Shown in pieces: positions 24,101 through 33,425 of a stretch of DNA of 64,000 nucleotides. The position numbers and the translations under genes were made by a program. Position 1 is the stretch's first letter. Each line of letters begins with the position of its first letter. The stretch comes from Apostichopus japonicus. Lineage: Eukaryota > Echinodermata > Holothuroidea > Aspidochirotida > Stichopodidae. Below the pieces are notes generated by a model that worked only from the letters and a program-made list of their open reading frames with translations, did not search any database and was not told the DNA's origin. The stretch spans positions 23,813,564 to 23,877,563 of the forward strand of contig NC_092571.1 in the NCBI RefSeq assembly GCF_037975245.1. Direction: 5' to 3'.

Positions 24101-27100
24101 CTTCAGTCGAAATTTATGTCAAAGCACCCCTGATTGTCTTCAAACTTCGAAGGAAGGTGCCCGAGATGGGAACTTGTGATGAGAAAACACTCCGAACGAA
24201 AGGTCAATAGGTCAAATTAATCAAAGAATAGTATCACAATATGTTCTTACCATGGTAACTGAAGTCAACGAAATGTTAAATAATGATGTCGAGTGAAGAA
24301 AATGTGATCTTGGGCCTATAACGGCAAGGGGTAACATTTAATTACGACTTCACAGCTGTAATGGGTATTCCAAGTACCATACAAACTATTATATACGTAT
24401 CATGGTAACTGATGTCAAAGGTCAAATGTAATAATGTGATTATAAATGTAAAGGTCTCCTTAACCAGTCGACCAATAACCTCCTAATTGGATAGGAAGGT
24501 CTTGAAAACCTTCGGAATGAAGGTCAGATGTCAAAGGTCGAATGAAGCAAAACAGTGACTTTTTGCTCTGAATACAAAGTCAAACATTGGATAAAGTTGC
24601 AACCTGCACAAGTTAAGTATTATCAAAGTACATAATTACCATGGCGACTGAGGTCAAAGCTCAAGGTGTAAAAGGAGTGTATGAATTATGGTTGTGGCAA
24701 TTTTGTAGGCCATTCATAATCATTTGTTCAGTGAATGCTTTTTGCGATGAGATATATACGCAACTCCGTAGATTCCTCTATTATTTCATGTTGGAATAAT
24801 TTGAGTTGTTATGTCTAAATTCATTGTTCCTGTTACGATTTCGATGTCATTATTTTTCATTGACCAGTTTTTTATTTCCCTTTAAAGGATTGGTACGATA
24901 CCCACAAAGCGAAAGGATTCAATACAATATCGATACGAATTTAAACTTGACCCCAGCTGCGAATGACCCTAACTGACCTAGTAGAGCATCCGTCACTTCC
25001 GGGTCAATAGCATTGAAGTCATCAAGTTTCCAGACATACTCTGCGTTTAGATCAGCGGAGATTCTAGCCTCTAGCCATTCATCCGTCAAGTTTCTACCAT
25101 CTTGTCTAGAACCGGTTGCATCCGGGTATTCTGGGTCGGCTGACGTCACTGGAATGAAGTTTCTTCTTCCTCCACCCATCGCCACCTGATGGTCAATAAC
25201 AAAGTAACCAAAGAAATAATAAGTAAGAAAAAAACACTGAAGAGTAAAAGAAGTGTAATTGTTGTAAGGCGCGCACACGTAAGAATTAGCGCACACGTAA
25301 GCGCGTAAGCGCGCACGTATATAAGTGCGCACACTTAAGCATTACTAGAAATACATATAGTAAGTTATTGCATTCGATTGATGTAACATGGCATATTGCT
25401 GATACCTTTAATCCTGGATCGTTTACCTGAAGTAGGTGAATGAGGGCGCAATGCTAAAATGATACCAAATTTTGTAAGCTAGGTTGTTAACAGTGCTATG
25501 TAGAATGGAGAGGGTAAGAAAGTACCTTTAATCCCAAATCGAAGTCGATCAGTTGAGCAGCGATGTCAATGCAGCCGTTTTCTTTGGCCTCGTCGGGAAG
25601 ATTTACGTCACTTTCCCAATTTCTGCTAGCGGAATGAGCATAGCCTGCTGCCGGAGTAGCGTGAGTTAACCTTGTCGTAGTCACAATACCGGTTGATTTG
25701 CCTATCATGGTAACCCAAATAACGGATAAATGCTTTTTTTCATTTTCATATATGTTCTCTCCTTGGTGATTTGTAGTTAATTAATATTAAAAGTGATCAT
25801 AAATTAAGAAAGGTGCATTAGTTGTTTAGTGTACCAAATCGTCAGTCAAAGCCTTGCTCCGTCTGTGCCATTGTATGTGAATAATGTGAACGATTATCAA
25901 TTTGAAGATACTTTTTTAAGGAAAAGTTGCCCAGGAAAGAACCTGGGCACGAAAACCAAACTACCAAACGACTGATCCGCTCTCAGCCCCAATCCCCTTG
26001 CATCGGGACTGTGACTGTGTGATCATCGTCAGGTGTGCATCACCATTCCCCTCGAAAGGGAACAGATATTACACATGATCTTAGCCAAAAGGCCGAGAAG
26101 CGATTACCAATTTGAATATGTTACGTGAAACTAGCGTCTGTGTTCTTGCCAGGAAGGGTAGAGCTTTGGTTAAACATAGCTAATACAAGTAGAACGACGT
26201 TTGATATCTTCTAATAGCTGGTTATTTCTTTCGCTATGAACGGGAACATGTTCTTTCAATTTGAAACGGTGCTATTGACTACATGAAAGGAGTACTAAGG
26301 AAGAGGAAGTAGGGGTCACCTGGAAGTAGGTCAATAGAGGGGGAATTCTGAAAACGTTACCAATTTGGGTAAATTAAACTTCATTTGTCGTATGGAAACA
26401 GTTAAGAGAGGAGTGACGTAACTAACCAATAACCCCAGATAACCTTAATAACTCTAATAACAAATAACCTTACATACGTAAGTTGACGATGACAAGTGGT
26501 GAGATGTGAAATATGGCTATGAAAACTGGCAGCTACTGTATATAACAGAGAGATTCATTTGTTTATTCTGGGGTCAGGGAGTGGGATAGGCTCATCACTG
26601 GTCTCATGCTCCAGTGCCATAATACAACAGACATACAGACAGATAGATAGACAGACAGATAGACAAACTGTTAAGAAGTGGCAGCAGACCATTTTAATAA
26701 TAATACGTAATACTTATATAGCACCTCCCAGAAATCATGAAGCGCTGTACAATAAAAAATAAGTAAAAAGGAGCATAAACAGTTAAACCAGGTTAAGAAG
26801 TATAATGACAGTTTAAAAACAGCTAAAAAGGTACGTCTTCAAATCTGTCTTATAAAAAGGTTAAGATTAGGTGTTCTACGGATGTTTGTTTTGCATTTCT
26901 GTTAACTAAGTTTTCCTCACATCACTTTGTCTTTATTTATTCTCATCTCGTTTCATGTGCACTTTTGATAAGTTAGTATACCTTTACCATCCCAACTACT
27001 TAGTTTTACTCAAATGCCGCCCTCCTTATAATAAAACTTACCCGCTGTGATTGCGTCATCCAAAATAGTGGAGAGTTTCTCCGCTGTTGCTTCGGAAGAG

Positions 27101-29636
27101 CAGTCAGATGGTATGATATTGTCATCGTATCCGAGAACGCCAAGTTTAGTTTTAACTCCGGAAAGAAATGCTGTCGCTGTACCGGCAGAGTCGGCAACTT
27201 GAGAGTTCGTGTTATAGGTCTTATAAAGAAAACGAAAACAAAATAAATGTAAATTTCTCTCATAAATGGCACGAATCAGTCTTGATCATTGTACATTTAT
27301 TTTAATCTTCATGTGAGATTGGAACACATTTTTCGATATGGCTTATACTCCAAAAACAACTTATGAAAGGCAATTTTTTTATGTTTTTATTTATTTAATT
27401 GACGTGATCAACATGGTTATTTTGATTAGTACGAATACTGTCTTTGCTTCGAATATTGTAATTCATTTTTTTTTGTATAGAACTGATTAGCAGGACTACA
27501 ATGATTCAATTGATTAGTAAACATTAGTATAATTATTAATTGTATAATTCATAGTATTGTTTCATTATTATTTTGATATGTTCATTTTGCATGTGATTGT
27601 ATAAATACCTACACGTATAGGAACTATGACAGAGAGATTCGCACCCACCCCAACCCACCCCACCCCCACCTGCACCCCACTTAAAAAAGTGTTAAACAGA
27701 ATATTTCTTCTCCTCGTTTGATTTTTCCTTCAAATGTCAACAGAAAATCGTAGGTTATGATATCACATGCCAACATATCGATGCAACACAAATTTATACA
27801 TTTTAGACAAGGTACTTTTTAAGAAAAGTCACCCAGGAAAGAACCTGGGCACGAAAAACCAAACAACCGAACGACTGATCCGCTCTCAACGCCAGTCCCC
27901 TTGCATCGGGACTGCGACTGTGTGATCATCGTCGGGTGTATATCACCATTCCCCTCGAAAGGGAACAGATACTACACATGATCTTAGCCAAAAGGCCGAA
28001 AAGCAAGGTAGCAATTCGGAGATAAACATAATGACATTTTTTATGTCCCATATGGTCCACAGTAGCATCTACAAAATATAGATTTATGTCGGGGGGATTA
28101 CCACCATGGTGGTAAAAATATTATATTTGTTGTATTTATTGCGATTAGCTGGCTATATATGCACATTATGGTTAACATATTAACATGAATATGCATAAAT
28201 TTAAGTACCAGTGTGAGTACCATGAATAATAGGATTAACACCTGTTGTTTTGATTATCATAAGTTATGCACTCTTTGTGTTGAATATGATTAATATAGAT
28301 AGTATGATCATATGATAATTAACATATATCTAATTATTAGGTATCTTTGCAATGGATGGAGAGAATATTATAAGTGATTATGATGTTAAATTTTGTTTTA
28401 AAGAACATTAAATCTGTAATATTTCCCGTATGGAATAATGTTTTTTCTTAGCTGTTTGGACAATCTGTTCCTTATACACCACAATTATCACCATCTCATA
28501 TACCAATACTGGTGATTGAGTGTGTGTCTCCTACAGTGGCGTGTGCAAAGGGGCGGGGCAGGAGGCATGCCCTACCCTCGTCGATCGGGGAATTGTTTAA
28601 TCGGGTGATTTTTTGTTTGTTTTTAGAGTATTAATTATCACAATATTGCATTTGTACCTAATTACAGTCCTAATTTATAGTCTAAATATTCTTCAGAATG
28701 CATGATATTTTTCTGTGGTAGCTGACTACCTGCAAAACCCTACATGGAAGTCGGCTTTAACTACCCCAAGACCACACCATTCCTTTAACAAATTCTTTAT
28801 TCGCCTCTGACCCCTTCAATATCGGTTCAACCGTTACCAAAATCAGTCGGAATTAGACTTTGCCGCCCTGGACACCTCATTTACCCCCCCCCCCCCCCTC
28901 ATTTACCCCTTGAAATCCTCAGTGCACGCCACTGGTCTTCTATATATACTGTGTTTAAAAATTCTTTAACAAACCTTTGAGAGGGCGACGTGCGGGAATG
29001 TCTCCCACATCAGACAGCCTTCTTCGCCAGTTTTCCCAACAAGTTGTCCTTTGTATATTCTACTGGCAGTGGATGTATGGATATCGAGACCGTCACCCAA
29101 AAATAAAATTACATTTTTCGCTTTGTTTTCGTTCAAATTATTATTCAAGGCGTTATTCAGTGCAATTTTCCCCAGGTTCCTCCAGTGCTCTGCTGGCTGG
29201 GTAAGTACAACTACAAAAAGAAAGAATACATTTTAGAATCTCAGTATCAGAAATTCCTTTGTTCCTTTGTTTTAGCTTAATTAGATCAGTGGAAAAGTGT
29301 GTTAAATTTGTATAAAAGGTTTTAAATTATAGTCGACGGCGAGATCAAATTGATCTAAACTTAGGTTCCGAATTTTGCCAATGACATGTGACTAGCTAAT
29401 AAACGCGTCACGGTATAGTGTTACAATAAAAGCATTTTATGTTTGTGCAAAACTGTAGGAACGTCTTTTGAATTTTTTTTGTTTAAACAGTAAAAAAAAA
29501 TATTTGGAAGGTTTTCAGAATATTGTCATGTAATTTTTTTCTAAAAATTTTCAATTTTTTTGAAAATAATAATAATAATAACAAAGAAAGAGGGAGGGTT
29601 GGGGGATATCGATGATCTTTAAAGAATGATTTCATA

Positions 29637-29729
<93 letters not shown>

Positions 29730-30721
29730 TGGCTTTTAATTTCAGTGACAGATGTTCTGATGTAAGGCGAAAACTCAATAGAAAAAAACAAACTTTCGTG
29801 GCCTCGAGTAACATAACAGTTTCCAACGTATTTCAAGCTCCCTGGATTCTCTGTTGTTTATATGAAGTTTAAAAGAGAAATCATGTTTGTTTGCTGTTGC
29901 TATACAATTAATAAAAACTGCTAATTAACAGTACCGTTTAGGTTTGCACTGAGGAGACGATGTCATCATGAAATTTAGCCTTAAAGGACCATTTCAAGAA
30001 ATTTTGTATAACTTGTTTAAAGATGAATATCTTGCAAAAAAAACTTGAAGCTACTCTGTATTCTTATTTGTTCTTGGATTATGACATATTCAAGTATCAA
30101 GTATACAACCATATATGGCGATCTATACAAAGGGCATATAGTTGCGTTTGCCTTTTGTTTTGCGTTTATGTTTCAGATAAGCTTCAGGCGTCAGCAAATG
30201 ATTTCGGGTGACCGCATTTACCAAGAATCAGGGATGCTACCATATTTTATATACTCTGGGGGTTAAAATGCGTCAAAAGCCAGGGTCGGTCCCCGGGACA
30301 ATTTTGCCACCGGGTCCATATTTTGCACTCTTTATTTTCCTTGAAGTATAAATATTATGAAACTGAGAATACATTATTCCTGTATCTCCTATTTTCCCGG
30401 GCCCTCGCTTTGTGTTCTTGTGCCTCTTCCGGTTTGACCCCTGAATCAGGGTCTTTAGCTTCCTGACCAACCCCTCCCTCCCAGAAGTTGAAGTGATATT
30501 ACACTATTGATCAATAATAAAATGATCTCCCGGCAGGAACTCTCCCATCAAAGAGAGATTCATCTATCAAACTCGGAATTAAAAGTTGATAACTTACATT
30601 TGTTATAAAGACAGTGTAAATCAAAGAGATGTATTTACTTACAAGATGGTAGGAACAAAATCAATAAAATGTATCGTCGTAAATATTTGAAAGAATTCCA
30701 AAAGGAAGTATTTTCTTCCAT
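20904..30721 (-). CDS. alkaline phosphatase, nine coding exons (gene model)
   Basis: Homodimeric Zn2/Mg phosphomonoesterase, normally GPI-anchored outside the cell. Coding exons (minus strand): 30721-30643, 29192-28975, 27219-27042, 25701-25526, 25185-24978, 23857-23717, 23345-23154, 22583-22446 and 21175-20904. Every junction has GT and AG and keeps phase, giving 533 residues, the usual family length. Key sites (human placental numbering in brackets): Asp60 in LGDG (42), nucleophile Ser110 in VADSAGTAT (92), His172 (153), Arg185 (166), Glu333, Asp338 and His342 in VESGRIDHGHH (311, 316, 320), Asp379-His380 in TADH (357, 358), His461 in ETHGG (432). All ligands are present, so I expect an active enzyme. 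A C-terminal hydrophobic stretch suits a GPI signal. Oddities: GDGL-D replaces the usual GDGMG, and exon 1 is short and less certain. Introns hold two hAT MITEs and two U2-headed SINEs. Confidence 0.92.
21289..21380 (-). repeat. tRNA-like sequence inside a ~27-bp inverted repeat
   Basis: Read on the minus strand, ACGACTAGAAC at one end pairs with GTTCTAGTCGT at the other. The pairing extends outward over AAAGAAA/TTTCTTT. The interior holds GGTTCGAATCC, a T-arm/B-box-like word, and CCTGTAAC, reminiscent of a tRNA-Thr anticodon loop. A full D-arm is missing and the anticodon stem does not pair, so it is not a functional tRNA gene. It lies in alkaline phosphatase intron 8. Confidence 0.5.
21688..22067. 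mobile_element. hAT-like MITE with 8-bp duplication
   Basis: Flanked by identical 8-bp repeats ATCAGTCT (21680-21687 and 22068-22075). Termini are CAAGGGCGTAGGAA and, read from the other end, CAGTGGCGTAGGAAGGTAC, the usual hAT end style. The interior has poly-C/poly-G runs and the repeated motif GCACCAAATT(G/T)CATCT(A/G)AGGCCA. There is no transposase. It sits in alkaline phosphatase intron 8. Confidence 0.85.
22446..22583 (-). CDS. alkaline phosphatase exon 8
   Basis: Encodes LVDGIKGSDDLPYTTLGYMN through DVDT, matching the family's LPYTTLxYxNG region. Acceptor AAATTCAG, donor ACTG|GTAAGC. Confidence 0.95.
23154..23345 (-). CDS. alkaline phosphatase exon 7
   Basis: SGRIDHGHHNG through VTADHGHVMSMAGYPSRGN carries the Asp/His zinc ligands. 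Acceptor TTTTCTAG, donor CTTG|GTAGGC. Confidence 0.95.
23521..23780 (-). repeat. tandem copies of the alkaline phosphatase exon 6 end plus intron start
   Basis: The unit at about 23656-23775 (true exon end, donor, intronic poly-C) is repeated at about 23541-23655, and a third fragment remains at 23521-23540. The decayed copy keeps the exon-derived words ATTCAGATACTCAGTAAAGA and a donor AGAATGTAAGT at 23598-23597. The reading frame in the copy is degraded. Confidence 0.8.
23717..23857 (-). CDS. alkaline phosphatase exon 6
   Basis: LFDRSHMQYEKN through DDGFFLLVE, which brings the Glu metal ligand. The donor is GAAT|GTAAGT. The 3' part of this exon and its donor are repeated downstream in the intron (see 23521-23780). 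Confidence 0.95.
24043..24680. repeat. degenerate long tandem repeat with AGGTCA words
   Basis: The phrase 'CATGGTAACTGA.GTCAA' recurs near 24248 and 24399, with diverged forms near 24046 and 24637, each followed by AGGTCAAA-type words. It lies in alkaline phosphatase intron 5. AGGTCA is the nuclear-receptor half-site, but the repetition alone explains its abundance. Confidence 0.5.
24978..25185 (-). CDS. alkaline phosphatase exon 5
   Basis: Begins VAMGGGRRNFIPVTSADPEY, a family hallmark, and ends TDALLG at CTAG|GTCAGT. Phase 0 in, phase 1 out. Confidence 0.95.
25526..25701 (-). CDS. alkaline phosphatase exon 4
   Basis: Encodes GKSTGIVTTTRLTHATPAAG and then YAHSASRNWESD, holding the Mg-ligand histidine and the phosphate-binding arginine. 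Acceptor ATGATAG, donor AAAG|GTACTT. Confidence 0.95.
25909..26100 (-). mobile_element. U2 snRNA-headed SINE-like element, copy 2
   Basis: Minus-strand copy beginning CGCTTCTCGGCCTTTTGGCT (U2 5' end) and ending CTTAAAAAAGTA. It is flanked by near-identical ~18-bp direct repeats, CGATTATCAATTTGAAGA (25891-25908) and CGATTACCAATTTGAATA (26101-26118). Duplications of that size and sequence are expected from LINE-driven retroposition. It lies in alkaline phosphatase intron 3. Confidence 0.85.
26690..26770 (+). repeat. dispersed 'TTATATAGCACC...GAAGCGCTGTACA' motif
   Basis: The pattern TACTTATATAGCACCTCCCA then GAAGCGCTGTACAATAAAA resembles a sequence common in animal genomic repeats. Element boundaries are not visible. 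Confidence 0.35.
27042..27219 (-). CDS. alkaline phosphatase exon 3, catalytic serine
   Basis: Begins TYNTNSQVADSAGTATAF, which contains the alkaline phosphatase active-site pattern with the nucleophilic serine. Ends AITAG at GCGG|GTAAG. It follows exon 2's ALSK exactly as in the family (ALSK-TYNT). Confidence 0.95.
27815..28003 (-). mobile_element. U2 snRNA-headed SINE-like element, copy 3
   Basis: Minus-strand copy: U2-like head (CTTTTCGGCCTTTTGGCTAA), body and CTTAAAAAG end. The flanks share CAAGGTA (27808-27814 and 28004-28010), a probable remnant of the target duplication. It lies in alkaline phosphatase intron 2. Confidence 0.8.
28534..28934. mobile_element. hAT-like MITE with 8-bp duplication
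   Basis: Terminal inverted repeats CAGTGGCGTGTGCA and, read from the other end, CAGTGGCGTGCACTG. Flanking 8-mers GTCTCCTA (28526-28533) and GTCTTCTA (28935-28942) match at seven of eight. Length is 401 bp, without a transposase. It sits 40 bp from alkaline phosphatase exon 2. Confidence 0.85.
28975..29192 (-). CDS. alkaline phosphatase exon 2
   Basis: Encodes the mature N-terminus (EHWRNLGKIALNN) and the first metal site AKNVILFLGDG, and ends FPHVALSK at donor AAG|GTTTGT. The acceptor could be 29196 (CCCAG, phase 0) or 29192 (CCAG|CAGAG, phase 1). The latter fits the proposed exon 1. Confidence 0.9.
29640..29727. repeat. (AT)n microsatellite
   Basis: Alternating AT with one ACACAC interruption. 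Confidence 0.95.
30643..30721 (-). CDS. alkaline phosphatase exon 1, candidate signal peptide
   Basis: ATG in good context (AAGATGG) opens 26 codons and ends at a strong donor, CTT|GTAAGT (30642-30641). The frame ends in phase 1, which joins in frame to an AG at 29194-29193. The coded peptide has two arginines then a hydrophobic core, YILLILFLPS, as in a signal peptide. The model length becomes 533 residues, which fits the family. The choice rests only on phase, donor strength and hydrophobicity, so another first exon is possible. Confidence 0.5.
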
Positions 30722-31244
30722 CTTCTTTTTTTGGTGTTAGTACCTGGATCCTTCAACTATAAGTGTCAAGGGTTTTTACTACCGTGTCTCAGTGAATAAA
30801 CTTTCATCAAAGAATAAACTAATTGACTTTGGTCTTGTTATGGAAAGCTTGTTTACATAACTTCATTCTTAGCCACGGTCGGTTGAACATATTCTATTCC
30901 AGTTGAAATGGGGTTGCCAAGCAACCTCCCCAATTCACGAGTTATGAGACGTCCTCTTAACGGTATCATAGAAGTAAGATGTATGCTAATCCCTCTACAG
31001 ACACCTTACCTAGCATGCAGAGTACTTTAACTCAGGAATTTAATTTTGATTACGCCTCCGAACTTACGTAACGAAAAACCGATAACAATGGATGGTTTCC
31101 AACGGACAAATATTGGCGGTTTTCAATCGCGATACCTGCTCTGCATTCTTTAGCCGTCCTGACCTAGTACGACTCAGCAGAGAGAGACTGTGGACGCAAC
31201 GCCACCACACAATTCAACCTCATGATCTCAACATTCAGGAAGGA
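30722..31244. other. upstream region of alkaline phosphatase
   Basis: No gene. If exon 1 is right this holds the promoter. A GGATCC/TACTAAC-containing 5' leader precedes the ATG on the minus strand. No TATA box was assigned. Confidence 0.3.
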
Positions 31245-31572
31245 CATGACTAACCTTTCTTCTGCTCCCCCCCCCCTCCATCTCCCCTTGTTTGCCCCAC
31301 CTGTTCTCCTAGCACTCTTCCCCCTTTATTCTCCACACTTTCCTGCCTTTGTCCCTCTGCAGTTTATTTCCTACCTCTCCTCTTCCCTCTGTTGGTTTCT
31401 TTCATGACTAACCTTTCTTCTGCTCCGCCCCCCCCTCCATCTCCCCTTGTTTGCCCCTCTGTAACACCTGTTCTCCTAGCACTCTTCCCCCTTTATTCTC
31501 CACACTTTCCTGTCCATGTCCCTCTACACTTTATATCCTACCTCTCCTCTTCCCTCTGTTGGTTTCTTTCTT
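31245..31572 (+). repeat. tandem duplication, ~160-bp C/T-rich unit
   Basis: The block from ATGACTAACCTTTCTTCTGC to GTTGGTTTCTTTC occurs twice in succession (about 31245-31403 and 31404-31572) with few differences. Open frames here come from C/T-rich composition and are not proteins. Confidence 0.85.
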
Positions 31573-31699
31573 CTCTCCATCCTTTGTCTACTAATCATCT
31601 TACATCTATCTCTTTTGTGTTAACCCTGCTCATTAACCTGTCTGTATTCTGTGCTTGTATTTGTCCTTCTGTTACTGTTATTACCTTGTCATTCAGCCT

Positions 31700-31730
31700 C
31701 TGAAGAAGATCCTGCTAGGATCGAAACGTC
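31700..31730 (+). other. conserved-looking hairpin, hammerhead-like core
   Basis: CTGAAGAA, then GATCC-TGCTA-GGATC, then GAAACGTC. A 5-bp perfect stem is flanked by CUGANGA-like and GAAA words in hammerhead ribozyme order. One extra A lies between the first core word and the stem, so a strict core is not met. Similar hairpins occur in repeats of many invertebrates. Confidence 0.4.
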
Positions 31731-32255
31731 AGGCCTACTTACTTTTACACATTTTTTTTTAAAGAAAAATATCCATGAAGTTCTAGGCAAACAGTTTTCT
31801 CACAAAAAGACCGATGACGTAAGATGTAAGACATCAAGAAATTACGAGATTAATACAAAAGAAATTCCATATTATTGAATATTAGTTACCAAAACACCGA
31901 CTCCTCACATGTTGTGACAAATGCACTTAAATATCTGTAACATTCCATCCCATCCAAAATAAAGAAAGGTGTGGTAATAAAATTCCCTAGTTTGCTATGC
32001 TGTTTCAACTTATCCCTCTATTTATTGTTGTATAACACTACATGCATAAAGAAATGGAATCACGGCAAAAAGTCCCAAGAATCCAGCTTGTGAAATTACG
32101 GGATGTATCTCCAGGTAGCGTTCGATAGAGGTCACGGAATACGAACCTGGGGATAGGGGCGGGGGCGGGGGCAGTGTTATGCTTATTAGAAAAGTGTCAG
32201 TGGAAAAGTTGACGTTGATTTCTCGTAAATTTATTATCCCACCTAAATTTAAGGG

Positions 32256-32449
32256 ATACTTTTTAAGAAAAGTCATCCAGGAAAGAACCTGGGCTCGAAA
32301 ACCAAACTACCGAACGGCTGATCCGCTCTCAACCCCAGTCCCCTTGCATCGAGACTGTGACTGTGTGATCATCGTCGGGTGTGTATCACCATTCCCCTCG
32401 AAAGGGAACAAATACCACACATGATCTTAGCCAAAGGCCGAGAAGCGAT
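32256..32449 (-). mobile_element. U2 snRNA-headed SINE-like element, copy 4
   Basis: Minus-strand copy with head ATCGCTTCTCGGCCTTTGGC, body with GATGATCACACAGTCACAGT, and end CTTAAAAAGTATCC. Nearly identical to copies 2 and 3. Confidence 0.85.
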
Positions 32450-32463
32450 CAACAGACTGACTA

Positions 32464-32502
32464 ACAGATACTACAAATGATCTTAGCCAAAAGGCCGAGA
32501 AG
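32464..32502 (-). mobile_element. isolated U2 head fragment beside copy 4
   Basis: GCTTCTCGGCCTTTTGGCTA then AGATCATTTGTAGTATCTGT on the minus strand: the U2-like head alone, 14 bp from the head of copy 4 and in the same orientation. Confidence 0.75.
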
Positions 32503-32816
32503 CTACCTCCGCGGATCTAGGATTTCGCGGAAGTGGTGGCCCCCAAAACAAGTATCGTTAGATAAACGAATGCAATCAATTTTTGCAATCGCGTTGAAAA
32601 TCGTATTACTTTTTAGCGGGTGGGGGTAAAGCAGGGGCAGTGGATATCATAGTGTTGCCCCTGATTTCTATTTTGGGAAAGGTTTTTACTCAGTTTAGAG
32701 ACACTATACTTGTCATTTCCTGTTATCTTCGTTTTATTAAAACTGGAATATTGGTCATACTTGAATACTTTCGTTCATCGATTTAGCGATTACTGTGAAG
32801 CCAATTCAAACAGACG

Positions 32817-33112
32817 GAAGCTGGTCACTTCGCCCAACAACCATTTTGCCCAACTGCCATTTCGACCAACCTTACTAAGTCTTGGTTACAGTCGGTAGGA
32901 TGGATGTGTTTTAGGGGTAAGGTTTGATAAGTTTTTATGGAGACCGATTCCCATTTGTTTGTATCAAATTAGATTAACACTGTACAACAAGATTAACACC
33001 TAACTGGTGAAATGGTTGGTCGGAATGACCAACAAGGTTGGGCGAAATGACCATGCTAGTTGGGCGAAATGGCAGTTGGGCGAAATGGTTGTTGGGCGAA
33101 GTGACCAGAAAG
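32817..33112. mobile_element. inverted-repeat element with 10-bp duplication
   Basis: Direct repeats CAAACAGACG at 32807-32816 and 33113-33122 enclose a foldback. The left arm CTGGTCACTTCGCCCAACAA pairs with the right arm TTGTTGGGCGAAGTGACCAG. Sub-repeats of GTTGGGCGAAATGG alternate in both orientations. No protein. Confidence 0.75.
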
Positions 33113-33283
33113 CAAACAGACGATCGTATCGACCAACGTTTAAACACATAATTCTACTCAATTTATGTTTGCACTTATTATAACTGGGGAGGGAGGGGTG
33201 AGGGAAGGGAGAGGAAGGGAGGGTTCTGTTTGTTTCTTTGGTTCTCTTTTATAATTGAAAAGTTCTGTTTCTTTTCAGGGAGT

Positions 33284-33425
33284 GTCACTACCCAACAAGC
33301 CCTATAGGTTTTTTTTACTACACTTCCTTACACAAGTTTTGTTTTCTTATCTCCTTCTATATGTTATATGTCATACTTATGTTGTGATAGAACAAAAATA
33401 AATGAAATCAAATGAAATGAAATAA
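33284..33425 (+). mobile_element. possible truncated LINE 3' end
   Basis: CCCTATAGG, a T-rich stretch with 'TATGTTATATGTCATACTTA', then AAAATAAATGAAATC-AAATGAAATG short repeats. Simple-repeat tails after such a 3' UTR are usual for CR1/RTE-like LINEs. No reverse transcriptase is present. Confidence 0.35.

Noticed and set aside
29632-29836. Open frames of Tyr-Ile repeats (also at 37038 and 59510)
   Set aside because: Translations of (AT)n microsatellites.
31222-31703. Two long overlapping open frames
   Set aside because: C/T-rich tandem duplication; no codon or protein character.
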